This document shows positions 1-8,149 of a stretch of DNA of 64,000 nt, piece by piece. The position numbers were made by a program, and so were the translations under genes. Numbering within the stretch: the stretch's first letter is position 1; each line of letters begins with the position of its first letter. Source of the stretch: Psychrobacillus mangrovi (GTDB lineage Bacteria > Bacillota > Bacilli > Bacillales_A > Planococcaceae); the NCBI RefSeq assembly GCF_037104765.1, contig NZ_JBAWSY010000004.1, positions 1 to 64,000 of the forward strand, in the 5' to 3' direction. The notes under the pieces were generated by a model. That model had not been told where the DNA came from. It worked only from the letters and a program-made list of their open reading frames with translations, and did not search any database.

Positions 1-37
1 GTTAGTGGGGCCAGGCACCAGTAACAACCCTGTAACA
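1..37. repeat. REP-like palindrome, copy 1 (degenerate, left side cut by window edge)
   Basis: The core 7-19 reads GGGGCCAGGCACC, one mismatch from the family core GGTGCC-A/T-GGCACC. The right arm continues CAGTAACAACCCTGTAACA, as in copy 4. It lies upstream of gdhA in a non-coding stretch. The left arm is short because the window begins here. Confidence 0.7.
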
Positions 38-181
38 TACTGGAAACTAAAACCTGGAATATACTGTAGTGGAGTAAAATGGGATGTATATTTATAATAT
101 TTTATTTATAATTACATTGAAAATATCTTAATTTTTCGAGATAATAGAAATATGTAAATGAATGACGGGAGTAGATGAGCT

Positions 182-1564
182 ATGGAGATTGCTAGAGATG
201 TAAAGGGTGAATTAAAAAGTAGAGCTAACGATTATGTGCACGAGGTATATGAATTAGTGAAGAAACGTAACCCAGATGAAAAAGAATTTTTACAGGCAGC
301 AAGAGAAGTTTTTGATTCGCTTCGTCCTGTATTTTCGAAGCATCCGGAGTTTATATATAATGGCATTTTGGAACGAATAACAGAGCCAGATCGAGTTATT
401 ACATTCCGTGTTGCTTGGGAAGATGACACTGGGAAGGTTCAAGTAAATAGAGGTTTTCGCGTACAGTTTAACAATAGTCTTGGGCCATATAAAGGTGGAA
501 TTCGTTTTCATCCGACTGTTAATAGTAGTATCATGAAGTTTCTTGCTTTTGAGCAGACGTTTAAAAATGCATTGACAGGTCAACCTATTGGTGGAGGTAA
601 AGGTGGTTCTGACTTTGATCCGAAGGGGAAATCCAACCGTGAGATTATGCGGTTTACCCAAAGCTTTATAACAGAGCTTAGTAAATATATTGGTGCCGAT
701 ATGGATGTTCCAGCAGGGGATATTGGTGTTGGAAAAAGAGAAATTGGCTATATGTTCGGGCAATATAATCGTTTAAAAGGCGGTTACGAAGCTGGGGTTT
801 TCACTGGTAAAGATCCAAATCATGGTGGTAGCCTTGGTAGAAAAGAAGCAACAGGATACGGCTGTGTTTATTTTGTAGAAGAAATGTTGAAAGAAAAAAG
901 CAATAGTTTTAAAGGGAAAACCGTTATCGTCTCTGGTTCTGGAAACGTTGCTATATACGCGATGGAAAAAGCAATCGAGCTAGGTTCGAAAGTTTTAGCT
1001 TGTAGCGATTCTAACGGATATATCTATGATCCAAACGGCATTGATGTTGAAACAGTAAAACAGTTAAAAGAATTTGATAATAAAAGAATTCAAGAATATA
1101 TAAAATTTCATAAGGGGGCAACTTATTCTGAAGGATGCACAGATATTTGGAAAGTTCCTTGTGATATTGCATTACCTTGTGCAACCCAAAATGAATTGGA
1201 AGAAAAAGACGCTGCCATTCTTATTGGAAATGGTGTAATAGCTGTTGGAGAAGGTGCAAATATGCCTTGTACAGAAGAAGCTGTTCTATTATTCCAAGCC
1301 AATGGTGTTTTATTTGGACCAGCCAAAGCGGCAAATGCTGGTGGCGTGGCTGTTTCTGCAATGGAAATGTCCCAAAACAGTATGAGATTGTCTTGGACAG
1401 TTGAAGAAGTGGATGAAAAGCTAAAGTTGGTAATGAGAAATATTTACGAAAGCTGTCATAATGCTGCTAACAATTTTGGTCATCCCGGTAACCTAGTGGT
1501 TGGAGCAAATATTGCAGGATTCTTGAAAGTAGCAGATGCTATGGTAGCACATGGTGTTCACTAA
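182..1564 (+). CDS. gdhA: NADP-specific glutamate dehydrogenase
   Basis: Converts 2-oxoglutarate, ammonia and NADPH to glutamate in the cytoplasm. The 460 residues match the hexameric NADP-type family (about 450), not the shorter 424-residue NAD type (RocG/GudB). Visible motifs are the substrate-binding segment GGGKGGSDFDPKGKS near residues 137-151, PAGDIGVGKREIGYM near 178-192, and the dinucleotide-binding SGSGNVA near 250-256. The ATG at 182 has GGGAG about 10 nt upstream; another ATG at 175 runs straight into a stop. It is monocistronic, with a strong terminator right after the stop. The upstream 180 bp carry a degenerate REP palindrome and AT-rich sequence in which no clear promoter was picked out. 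The family assignment is secure; cofactor preference is inferred from the subfamily. Confidence 0.96.
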   Translation: MEIARDVKGELKSRANDYVHEVYELVKKRNPDEKEFLQAAREVFDSLRPVFSKHPEFIYNGILERITEPDRVITFRVAWEDDTGKVQVNRGFRVQFNNSLGPYKGGIRFHPTVNSSIMKFLAFEQTFKNALTGQPIGGGKGGSDFDPKGKSNREIMRFTQSFITELSKYIGADMDVPAGDIGVGKREIGYMFGQYNRLKGGYEAGVFTGKDPNHGGSLGRKEATGYGCVYFVEEMLKEKSNSFKGKTVIVSGSGNVAIYAMEKAIELGSKVLACSDSNGYIYDPNGIDVETVKQLKEFDNKRIQEYIKFHKGATYSEGCTDIWKVPCDIALPCATQNELEEKDAAILIGNGVIAVGEGANMPCTEEAVLLFQANGVLFGPAKAANAGGVAVSAMEMSQNSMRLSWTVEEVDEKLKLVMRNIYESCHNAANNFGHPGNLVVGANIAGFLKVADAMVAHGVH

Positions 1565-1571
1565 TTAATTT

Positions 1572-1608
1572 AACGTTCCAGGTGATATTGACCTGGAACG
1601 TTTTTTTT
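1572..1608 (+). terminator. Rho-independent terminator of gdhA
   Basis: Perfect 12 bp stem AACGTTCCAGGT / ACCTGGAACGTT with a 7 nt loop, followed by a run of eight T. Confidence 0.93.
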
Positions 1609-1984
1609 ATCAATATTAAAGTCTCCTCTGCTTCTAGGTAATTCCTTTCAATGTGTATGAGCTATAGAAAAAGCTTTATAGATATTATGCAGGCATGGAA
1701 ATTTAAATGATTATGTGACTATTAATTTTAAAAAAAGATAAACAGATTGTTACAAAAGTATTACGGGTGCCTGGCACCAGAAATAGACCTGAAATAGTCG
1801 TGAAAGAAAACTTGAATGAACTCTGGTTATGATTTAAGGGGTGGATTGTCGGAAAAAGGTGTCTTTAGATGTGAGTATATTAAATACTTCCGCGATTTAC
1901 AAATTAAAAAAGCGAAAAATAGTACTTTATATATAATTTTATCTATTTTGGAATAGATAAAGTTTAGGAGTTTCCAACTAATCT
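1609..1984. other. Intergenic stretch gdhA to NlpC gene
   Basis: No gene is supported here. It holds REP copy 2 near its centre; the rest is AT-rich sequence without open frames of note. The regulatory region of the NlpC/P60 gene follows immediately. Confidence 0.6.
1748..1780. repeat. REP-like palindrome, copy 2
   Basis: The core GGTGCCTGGCACC at 1766-1778 is perfect. The left arm (TTGTTACAAAAGTATTACG) keeps the two hexamers of the family, but the right arm has decayed to AGAAATAGACCTGAAATA. Confidence 0.75.
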
Positions 1985-2012
1985 TGTAATAGATTTGTTA
2001 CACAACTGTAAA
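1985..2012 (+). promoter_or_regulatory. Triple WalR-type operator upstream of the NlpC/P60 gene
   Basis: Three hexamers, TGTAAT, TGTTAC and TGTAAA, are each separated by exactly 5 nt. This satisfies the WalR (YycF) box TGTWAH-N5-TGTWAH twice in a row. A possible -10 TATAGA lies at 2044-2049, so the boxes would sit at about -70 to -44, an activator position. The last hexamer overlaps an inverted repeat (GTAAACTCG 2008-2016 with CGAGTTTAC 2084-2092) that could fold in the 5' leader just before the ribosome binding site. WalR control of NlpC/P60 hydrolases such as cwlO and lytE is known in Bacillus; its action here is inferred. Confidence 0.6.
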
Positions 2013-2113
2013 CTCGCAAATGTTTAGTTCGTGTTAATATGGGTATAGAGAAATTTTCAGGAAGTTTTTGTTAGAATTTTTTTCGAGTTTACATCTTTTG
2101 GAGGAACATAATT

Positions 2114-2599
2114 TTGACTTCTTTGTTTAAAAAAATCATCACTATCTTTAGTTTAACTGTAGTTTTAGCCGCGGGAACATTTGCAGGAAATACAGAAGCA
2201 GCAAGCTCTGTAGCATCGACACAAATCGTATCAAGTGCGAAAAGTCTAATAGGAATTAAATATCGTTATGGTGGAACAACGAAGGCAGGATTTGATTGCT
2301 CTGGTTTCATTGGTTACGTGTACAAACAACAAGGTGTTAAATTACCTAGAACAGCAGCAGGTATGTATAGTACAGGTAAAGCAGTAAAGAAAGCTAATCT
2401 TGCAGTGGGAGATTTAGTATTCTTTAACACAACGGGAAAAGGTGTCTCTCATGCGGGGATATACATAGGTAGTGGAAAATTTATTCACGCTTCTTCTTCT
2501 AAAGGTGTTAGAATCGACAAATTAAATGACCCATATTATTGGGGTAATAAATACGTTGGAGCTAAAAAAGTTGCAAACGTTTCAGTAGCGAAAAAATAA
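2114..2599 (+). CDS. Secreted NlpC/P60 family cell-wall hydrolase
   Basis: A 161-residue exported peptidase predicted to cut peptidoglycan stem peptides (D-glutamyl-diaminopimelate type in Bacillus relatives). It has a signal peptide (residues 1-29, KK then a hydrophobic run, cleavage near TEA-A). The NlpC/P60 catalytic triad is visible: Cys62 in FDCSG, His113 in SHAGIYIG and His125 in FIHASS. There is no separate SH3b, LysM or SLH anchor, so it is a minimal catalytic unit. The start is TTG at 2114 with GGAGG 10-14 nt upstream; no in-frame ATG fits the signal peptide. A strong terminator follows, and WalR-type hexamers precede it. The exact bond cleaved cannot be read from sequence. Confidence 0.92.
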   Translation: MTSLFKKIITIFSLTVVLAAGTFAGNTEAASSVASTQIVSSAKSLIGIKYRYGGTTKAGFDCSGFIGYVYKQQGVKLPRTAAGMYSTGKAVKKANLAVGDLVFFNTTGKGVSHAGIYIGSGKFIHASSSKGVRIDKLNDPYYWGNKYVGAKKVANVSVAKK

Positions 2600-2611
2600 T
2601 CATATAAATAG

Positions 2612-2649
2612 AACCGTTTCGGCGAATTATCGCTGAAACGGTTTTTTTG
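2612..2649. terminator. Terminator between convergent genes
   Basis: Stem AACCGTTTCGGCG / CGCTGAAACGGTT (one mismatch) with loop AATTAT, then seven T on the plus strand. It ends 2 bp before the stop of the convergent regulator gene and may serve both. Confidence 0.88.
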
Positions 2650-2650
2650 T

Positions 2651-3742
2651 CTATTTTTTTACATCAGGAGCTAAACACCACAAAGCAATTTGGAGGATGA
2701 TTGCGTCTTGAAATACAGTCGGATTAAAACCAGTTAGTTTGCCTATTTTTTTGAGGCGGTATGTTAATGTGTGCCGGTGAATGGCCAAAGTATCCGCGCA
2801 AATTCCGAGTTGTTGGTTGCAATTAAAGTATTCTTGTAATGTTAGGAGTAAATTTTCGTTTAGACCACTTAATATTCGATTAGTAAATTGCTTTGCTTCT
2901 CGGGAGTCATGTTTTTTAAATAAGGAAAACACTTCAACATCCTCAAAATAGCTGACGTTTTTATTCGGGAGCCCATACGTTAGTGCAGTTTTGGCCGTTT
3001 GATAAGCAATATGAACTTCTTCGATGGAGTGTGCAACTTGTCCAACTCCTATTGGTAATACCTCATACTTTTTTAGATTAGATGCAAGTGCATCTAATTT
3101 CTTTTTTATTAATTTTTCATCCAGACCAGATATAAGAATAAAATGTTCATTTAATTGATAATGTCCGACCAAGAGAGAATCTCTTTGAAAGAAGTACTCA
3201 ATTCCTTGCAATATGGTTTGATAGGATTTAGATTCGGGATTAATTTCTAACATCAAGGCGTAAAAAGGGGGTTTATTTACAAAGCCTATTTTGTTTATTC
3301 GTTCATAAATTACATTTTGAAGCGGCTGACCACTCATCAATTCTTCAAAAACCATTTCTTGCATTTTTCGTTTATATTCACGTTCCGACACGATTAATGC
3401 TTGATGAACCATCATTTCCGTCGTAAGCTGGACAAGGGTTGCAATCTCTTCGATTTCACTGGGTTCTCCAGTAATCCCTATAACCCCAACTAATTCATTT
3501 TGAAAAAATATTGGCAAATTTATTCCTGGCTTGGTTTTTGGGAATAAGTGTTTATTTTCTTCCGTAATCCACAATACCTTCTTCGTTGCCGCAACTGCTA
3601 CCGCACCCTCATGAATGCTGTCTACGCGGAATTGATCGCCAGAAGCAAGAATAATTCCATTTGTTTGCATGACATTAATATTTCTATGTAGTCGCAGCAT
3701 CGTTTGTTCAACAATCTGATTGGCTAGCTGTTTAGTAATCAT
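2651..3742 (-). CDS. CdaR-type sugar-diacid/glycerate regulator (PucR family)
   Basis: A 363-residue transcription factor. Residues 1-130 resemble the putative sugar-diacid recognition domain (start MITKQLANQIVEQTMLRLHR, then GIILASGDQFRVDSIHEGA). The middle looks like the CdaR GGDEF-like domain. Residues about 300-360 carry the PucR-type helix-turn-helix (LGICADTLAIHRHTLTYRLKKI). E. coli CdaR activates glucarate, galactarate and glycerate genes. Here the gene is divergent from glycerate kinase and a GntP-type permease with 127 bp between, so it most likely controls them in response to glycerate or a related acid. The ATG has AGGTT 8 nt upstream (TATGGAGGTTCT on the coding strand). Function is from family plus context; the ligand is inferred. 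Confidence 0.88.
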   Translation of the reverse strand: MITKQLANQIVEQTMLRLHRNINVMQTNGIILASGDQFRVDSIHEGAVAVAATKKVLWITEENKHLFPKTKPGINLPIFFQNELVGVIGITGEPSEIEEIATLVQLTTEMMVHQALIVSEREYKRKMQEMVFEELMSGQPLQNVIYERINKIGFVNKPPFYALMLEINPESKSYQTILQGIEYFFQRDSLLVGHYQLNEHFILISGLDEKLIKKKLDALASNLKKYEVLPIGVGQVAHSIEEVHIAYQTAKTALTYGLPNKNVSYFEDVEVFSLFKKHDSREAKQFTNRILSGLNENLLLTLQEYFNCNQQLGICADTLAIHRHTLTYRLKKIGKLTGFNPTVFQDAIILQIALWCLAPDVKK

Positions 3743-3828
3743 AGAACCTCCATAAAGTATAAAAATTTCCTTGTTGTAGTACAGTATTTTTGTACTTCAA
3801 GTATAATGTAAATTTCGAAATCTGACAC

Positions 3829-3853
3829 TATAATTTTATGTAAGCGCTTAATT
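3829..3853 (+). promoter_or_regulatory. Promoter -10 and cre-like site of the glycerate operon
   Basis: TATAAT at 3829-3834 is a good -10; its -35 is weak, which suits an activator-dependent promoter. ATGTAAGCGCTTAATT at 3838-3853 agrees with the CcpA cre consensus at 14 of 16 positions and would lie at or just after the transcription start, where bound CcpA represses. Carbon catabolite repression is therefore inferred. Confidence 0.6.
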
Positions 3854-3869
3854 AGAAGGAGTTGTTTAC

Positions 3870-5000
3870 GTGAAAGTGGTCATAAGTCCTGATTCTTTCA
3901 AAGGTTCATTAACAGCAACGCAAGCTGCTTTTGAAATAGCTGAAGGAATTAAAGAAATTGATTCGTCCATTGAAACTGTATTACTACCTGTTGCAGATGG
4001 TGGTGAAGGTACATTGGAGCCGCTGATTATTTCTACAAATGGTAAAACCATTCATGTAGAAGTACATGATCCAATAGGTCGACTTATTCAAGTGGAGTAC
4101 GGGGTTTTGGGAGACGGAGAAACTTGTGTTATTGAAATGGCAAAAGCATCCGGTTTAACGCTTTTACAAGAAAATGAAAAAAATCCGCTCATTGCTTCCA
4201 CATTTGGAACAGGAGAGTTAATCCTACAAGCTTTAGATCATGGATATCGGAAATTTGTTGTAGGCCTAGGTGGAAGTGCAACAAATGATGGTGGTACTGG
4301 TATGCTTCAAGCACTAGGAATGAAGTTTCTAAATAAAGATGGATTAGAAATTAAGCCAGGAGCCGAGGGGCTTAAAGATTTAGTTGAAATTGATTTATCT
4401 GATTTTGATATAAGAATACAAGAATCTCATTTCATACTAGCTTGCGATGTCGATAATCCGTTTGTTGGCACTAATGGTGCTACCGCTATTTTTGGTCCAC
4501 AAAAAGGCGTAACACCTGATTTAGTGGATAAGCTTGATCAGAATTTATTAAATCTAGCAAATAGAATTGAAGATTTAACAGGAATCTCTCTACATAGCCA
4601 ACCTGGATCGGGTGCAGCTGGAGGATTGGGAGGTGCTTTTTTAGCATTTTTCCCATCTGAATTAAAACCAGGAATTGAAGTTGTCATGAATGCAATTGAT
4701 TTTCTTCAACAGATCGAGGGAGCAGATATCATCATTACTGGAGAGGGAAAATCTGATCTTCAAACACTTTCTGGCAAGGCGCCGATTGGAATTGCGAATG
4801 CCGCTAAGACAAAGGATATTCCCGTAATTTTACTTTCAGGTTTTATTGAACAAGCAAGCATTTCAGCATTAAGTTCTTATTTTTACAAACTCGCAAGTGT
4901 AGCGGATGGCACTATCTCTCAAGAAGATTCTATTCAGAATGCTGCTCATTACTTGCGAATTAGAACAAAAGAGATGATGGGATCCATTTTAGGAAAATAA
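3870..5000 (+). CDS. glxK: Glycerate kinase (type 1, GlxK/GarK family)
   Basis: Phosphorylates D-glycerate with ATP (2-phosphoglycerate is the usual product of this family), feeding it into glycolysis. The 376 residues match the family length. It opens MKVVISPDSFKGSLTATQAA, the family signature, and carries GLGGSATNDGGTGMLQALG near residues 131-149 and GSGAAGGLGG near 247-256. The start is GTG at 3870 with AGAAGGAG 7 nt upstream. The stop is followed 15 nt later by the permease, so the two form an operon for glycerate uptake and use, with the divergent CdaR-type regulator and a cre-like site in front. Confidence 0.95.
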   Translation: MKVVISPDSFKGSLTATQAAFEIAEGIKEIDSSIETVLLPVADGGEGTLEPLIISTNGKTIHVEVHDPIGRLIQVEYGVLGDGETCVIEMAKASGLTLLQENEKNPLIASTFGTGELILQALDHGYRKFVVGLGGSATNDGGTGMLQALGMKFLNKDGLEIKPGAEGLKDLVEIDLSDFDIRIQESHFILACDVDNPFVGTNGATAIFGPQKGVTPDLVDKLDQNLLNLANRIEDLTGISLHSQPGSGAAGGLGGAFLAFFPSELKPGIEVVMNAIDFLQQIEGADIIITGEGKSDLQTLSGKAPIGIANAAKTKDIPVILLSGFIEQASISALSSYFYKLASVADGTISQEDSIQNAAHYLRIRTKEMMGSILGK

Positions 5001-5015
5001 AAAGGGGTGGGAAAG

Positions 5016-6359
5016 ATGTTATTTTTAGTGATTTTTCTCGGTGTTGTATTAGTTGTAGTAGCAACAGCAGTGTTCAAGCTTCATCCATTTTTAGCTTTGT
5101 TAATGAGTGCGTTCTTCGTAGGAATTGCTTCTGGGATGCCACTGCTGACTGTAGTCGAAAATGTAAATGCCGGCTTCGGTGGACTTATGACGAGTATCGG
5201 AATTGTAATTGTTGCAGGAACAATCATTGGGGTTATTTTAGAAAAATCTGGTGCGGCTTATCGTATGGCAGAAGTGGTGCTTCGTATTTTGGGGGAGAAG
5301 CGTCCACAGTTAGCAATGTCTATTATTGGTTTTATCGTTTCCATTCCGGTATTTTGTGATTCTGGTTTTATTATTCTTTCTAGCTTGAAAAAGTCTTTAG
5401 CGAAGCGTGCAAAAGTGAAAGTTGCATCGATGGCGATCGCACTTTCAACTGGTTTATTTGCGACTCATACACTAGTTCCACCAACTCCTGGACCGATAGC
5501 AGCTGCAGGAAACATAGGAGCTTCTGACTATTTAGGTACCATCATTTTAGTTGGTTTATTAGTAGCAATTCCAGCAGTGATCGTAGGTTATCTTTGGGCA
5601 ATAAAAGTAGGTACGAAAATTGAAGTAGAAGCGGATAATGAAGAAGCACTGGATTATGAAGATGTAATTAAATCATTTGGCAAAATGCCTTCTACATTTA
5701 AATCGTTTCTACCAATCGTGTTACCAATTATATTAATTGGTATTGGTTCAGTAGCTGCGTTAACAGGCAGTGACTCAGGATTTACGCATTTTCTACAGTT
5801 TTTAGGAGCACCAACAGTTGCATTATTATTCGGAGTATTGGCTTCGTTTTTATTACTACCTGAAATCAATGAAAACACTTTATCAGGATGGATAGGAGAA
5901 AGTTTGAAAGAAGCGGCACCTATTTTATTAATAACTGGTGCAGGTGGATCGTTCGGAACGGTAATTAAAAACTCTGGTGTTGCTGACCAATTACAGCAGA
6001 TGGATTTAGGAGCACTAGCAAACGGTGCATTATTCTTATTAGTTCCTTTCCTTATTGCAGCGGCATTAAAAACGGCACAAGGTTCTTCTACTGCGGCACT
6101 AGTTATTACATCATCTTTAATAGCGCCAATGCTTCCTACACTTGGAATTGAAGGAGCACTTCCACTAGCGTTAGTTGTTATGGCAATCGGAGCTGGAGCA
6201 ATGACAGTAAGCCATGTAAACGACAGCTACTTCTGGGTCGTAACACAGTTTAGCGGAATGAAAGTAACAGATGCATACAAAGCTCAAACAATGGCAACCT
6301 TATTGCAAGGAATCACTACAATTATAGTTACAATGATTCTTTGGTTTATACTTGTCTGA
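5016..6359 (+). CDS. GntP family permease (probable glycerate or gluconate importer)
   Basis: A 447-residue polytopic inner-membrane symporter of the GntP family. Long hydrophobic segments run throughout, and family-typical runs are FCDSGFIILSSLKKSLAKR near residues 114-132, and HTLVPPTPGPIAAAG near 150-164. The C-terminal half has AQGSSTAALVITSSLIAPML and SHVNDSYFWVVTQFSGM. An in-frame GTG at 5007 lies inside the purine-rich ribosome site AAAGGGGTGG, so the ATG at 5016, 5 nt after it, is the better start. It sits directly after glycerate kinase, which suggests glycerate as the substrate; gluconate cannot be excluded because no gluconate kinase or other kinase is nearby to settle it. Confidence 0.92.
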   Translation: MLFLVIFLGVVLVVVATAVFKLHPFLALLMSAFFVGIASGMPLLTVVENVNAGFGGLMTSIGIVIVAGTIIGVILEKSGAAYRMAEVVLRILGEKRPQLAMSIIGFIVSIPVFCDSGFIILSSLKKSLAKRAKVKVASMAIALSTGLFATHTLVPPTPGPIAAAGNIGASDYLGTIILVGLLVAIPAVIVGYLWAIKVGTKIEVEADNEEALDYEDVIKSFGKMPSTFKSFLPIVLPIILIGIGSVAALTGSDSGFTHFLQFLGAPTVALLFGVLASFLLLPEINENTLSGWIGESLKEAAPILLITGAGGSFGTVIKNSGVADQLQQMDLGALANGALFLLVPFLIAAALKTAQGSSTAALVITSSLIAPMLPTLGIEGALPLALVVMAIGAGAMTVSHVNDSYFWVVTQFSGMKVTDAYKAQTMATLLQGITTIIVTMILWFILV

Positions 6360-6366
6360 AAATGAC

Positions 6367-6403
6367 AAAATTGTTACAGGTGCCAGGCACCAGTAACAAT
6401 TTT
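6367..6403. repeat. REP-like palindrome, copy 3
   Basis: A 37 bp dyad centred at 6385: AAAATTGTTAC, A, GGTGCC, A, GGCACC, A, GTAACAATTTT. Every position pairs except the A/A at 6378 and 6392. It lies just after the permease stop and before its terminator. Confidence 0.85.
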
Positions 6404-6410
6404 GAAACAA

Positions 6411-6458
6411 AAATCCCCTCCAACCTGTTAAGGGTTTTGGAGGGGATTTGGTTTTTTT
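6411..6458 (+). terminator. Rho-independent terminator of the glycerate operon
   Basis: Perfect 13 bp stem AAATCCCCTCCAA / TTGGAGGGGATTT followed by GGTTTTTTT. Confidence 0.92.
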
Positions 6459-6655
6459 AGTCGAAGTAGAGCATGTCGTCACGGTAGTTCTGTTTTAAGT
6501 CAGATTCTAAGAAGTTTAAGTAGCGTACTAAAAGTTGGGATGCTTTACCTCTAGTTAATACTTCATTCGCATGTCGCGGAATTTTGGAACAATTAAACGT
6601 TCTACTTTTGGTGTTTTATCTTTATTTAGATAGATTGTTCCTGACCCGAATCAGA
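6457..6655 (-). pseudogene. Frameshifted 3' remnant of an unrecognised gene
   Basis: On the minus strand one frame reads GSGTIYLNKDKTPKVERLIV then PKFRDMR and hits a stop. Shifting frame by one base continues smoothly as HANEVLTRGKASQLLVRYLN then FLESDLKQNYRDDMLYFD and a TAA. The joined stretch of about 65 codons looks like the C-terminus of a soluble protein broken by a single-base indel. No start or upstream body remains in frame. I do not recognise the family. Confidence 0.5.
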
Positions 6656-6871
6656 AAAGGATATTATAAGTGTATTCTGAATCCATATTAGAAGAGCTAA
6701 TAACGGAATTTCCACCCACAAAAGTGGTTCGTATTCTAGCACTGTTGATTTACTATTAGAAACCTTGCTAGTAACAAACGAGGTTCCTTCTGGGGTAACG
6801 AATTCATAATCAATAAATTGAGTATCCGTAGACCCCTTGAAATTGTTACATAAACATGAATTTTCTATCAA
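6626..6871 (-). pseudogene. Possible remnant of a small membrane protein
   Basis: An 81-codon open stretch ending in a hydrophobic segment (LLWVEIPLLALLIWIQNTLI). The part IDYEFVTPEGTSFVTSKVS recalls the extracytoplasmic strand of DUF3592-like proteins, but this is weak. There is no convincing ribosome binding site, and it runs into the frameshifted remnant above. It is more likely debris than a working gene. Confidence 0.25.
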
Positions 6872-6933
6872 TTTTAGAGCTAATTCAGGAGATTAAAAGA
6901 TTTTTTTGAAAATAATGATGAAAAGGTATTTCT

Positions 6934-6956
6934 AATTTTCGTAAAAGTAGTATAAT
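6934..6956 (+). promoter_or_regulatory. CodY-like box and -10 element of ilvE
   Basis: AATTTTCGTAAAAGT at 6934-6948 matches 12 of 15 positions of the CodY box AATTTTCWGAAAATT and lies just before TATAAT at 6951-6956. CodY repression of branched-chain aminotransferase genes is known in Bacillus. No T-box leader is seen between here and the start. Confidence 0.45.
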
Positions 6957-7029
6957 TGCATATAATATATTGCACACTGAAAAAAGTTGCAATTTAATAA
7001 TCTTATAATTGATAGGGGAAAAGTACGTC

Positions 7030-8106
7030 ATGAGTAATCTAAAAATTCAAATTACACCAAGTGAGAACAAAAAAGAAAAATTGTCAGCAGATCAGCTCGT
7101 TTTCGGTAGAACTTTTACAGATCATATGTTTATCGCAGATTATACTGAAGGAATAGGTTGGCATGATCATCGCATTGTCCCTTATCAGCCAATAACTCTA
7201 GATCCATCTGCAACTATTTTGCATTATGGTCAAACTGTTTTTGAAGGTATGAAAGCTTATTTATCTAAAGATGGTATTATTCGTTTATTCCGTCCAGAAG
7301 AGAACATGAAACGTATGAATCACTCATGTGACAGACTAAGCATGCCTAAAATTAATGAAGAGGATGCACTTGAAGCATTAAAGCAATTAATTGAAATAGA
7401 TAAAGAATGGATTCCAAAAGAACCTGGTACTTCCTTGTACATTCGTCCATTTATGATTGCAACAGAGCCTCATTTAGGCGTTTCAGCTTCACTTACTTAT
7501 AGCTTCATCATTATCATGTCACCTGTAGGTTCTTATTATAAAGAGGGTATTCACCCTGTTAAGATTCTAGTAGAAAGTGAGTATGTGCGTGCTGTTGCAG
7601 GAGGAACGGGAACTGCGAAAACTGCAGGGAACTATGCTTCAAGTTTAAAAGCACAAGAAGTTGCAGATCGTGAGGGATATTCTCAAGTTCTTTGGTTAGA
7701 TGGAATTGAACGAAAATATATAGAAGAAGTAGGAAGTATGAACGTGTTCTTCAAAATTAGCGGTGAAGTAGTTACTCCTGCTTTAAATGGTAGCATTTTG
7801 GATGGTATCACACGAAAATCGATTATTCAATTGTTAAAACATTGGGGTGTTCCAGTAAACGAGCGTAAAGTATCTATGGAAGAAATTCGAGAAGCGTATC
7901 TTAACGGTAAATTAGATGAAGCTTTTGGAACAGGAACTGCAGCGGTTATTTCTCCAATCGGAGAACTTCGTTGGAAGGGTGAGCTGTTTTATGTAAATAA
8001 CGGTGAAACTGGAGAAGTATCTAAAAAACTTTATGACGCATTAACTGGTATTCAAAAAGGAAATATAGAAGATCCGTTTGGCTGGGTAGTAGAAGTGAAT
8101 GTATAA
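7030..8106 (+). CDS. ilvE: Branched-chain amino acid aminotransferase
   Basis: A PLP enzyme of fold type IV that interconverts leucine, isoleucine and valine with their 2-oxo acids, using glutamate/2-oxoglutarate. The 358 residues match the longer Bacillus/eukaryote-like BCAT subfamily (YwaA/YbgE). The PLP lysine is Lys197 in GTAKTAGNYASSLKAQ; other family runs are HYGQTVFEGMKAY near 66-78 and GTGTAAVISPIGEL near the C-terminus. A TTG at 7009 is in frame, but AGGGGAAAAG sits 7 nt before the ATG at 7030, which also gives the expected N-terminus. A CodY-like box overlaps the promoter. The next gene follows after 43 nt with its own ribosome site. Confidence 0.95.
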   Translation: MSNLKIQITPSENKKEKLSADQLVFGRTFTDHMFIADYTEGIGWHDHRIVPYQPITLDPSATILHYGQTVFEGMKAYLSKDGIIRLFRPEENMKRMNHSCDRLSMPKINEEDALEALKQLIEIDKEWIPKEPGTSLYIRPFMIATEPHLGVSASLTYSFIIIMSPVGSYYKEGIHPVKILVESEYVRAVAGGTGTAKTAGNYASSLKAQEVADREGYSQVLWLDGIERKYIEEVGSMNVFFKISGEVVTPALNGSILDGITRKSIIQLLKHWGVPVNERKVSMEEIREAYLNGKLDEAFGTGTAAVISPIGELRWKGELFYVNNGETGEVSKKLYDALTGIQKGNIEDPFGWVVEVNV

Positions 8107-8149
8107 AATATAGTTTGCTTTCTGCGATGCATTGGACGGAGGAATAAAA

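Noticed and set aside
290..763. Antisense open frame of 157 codons inside gdhA
   Set aside because: Fully covered by a strongly conserved gene; composition is that of a shadow frame, and there is no ribosome site.
2013..2113. c-di-AMP (ydaO type) riboswitch before the NlpC/P60 gene
   Set aside because: The conserved ydaO core motifs are absent; only a simple inverted repeat is present.
6872..7029. T-box or leucine leader before ilvE
   Set aside because: No T-box sequence, specifier loop or terminator/antiterminator pair is visible in the short leader.
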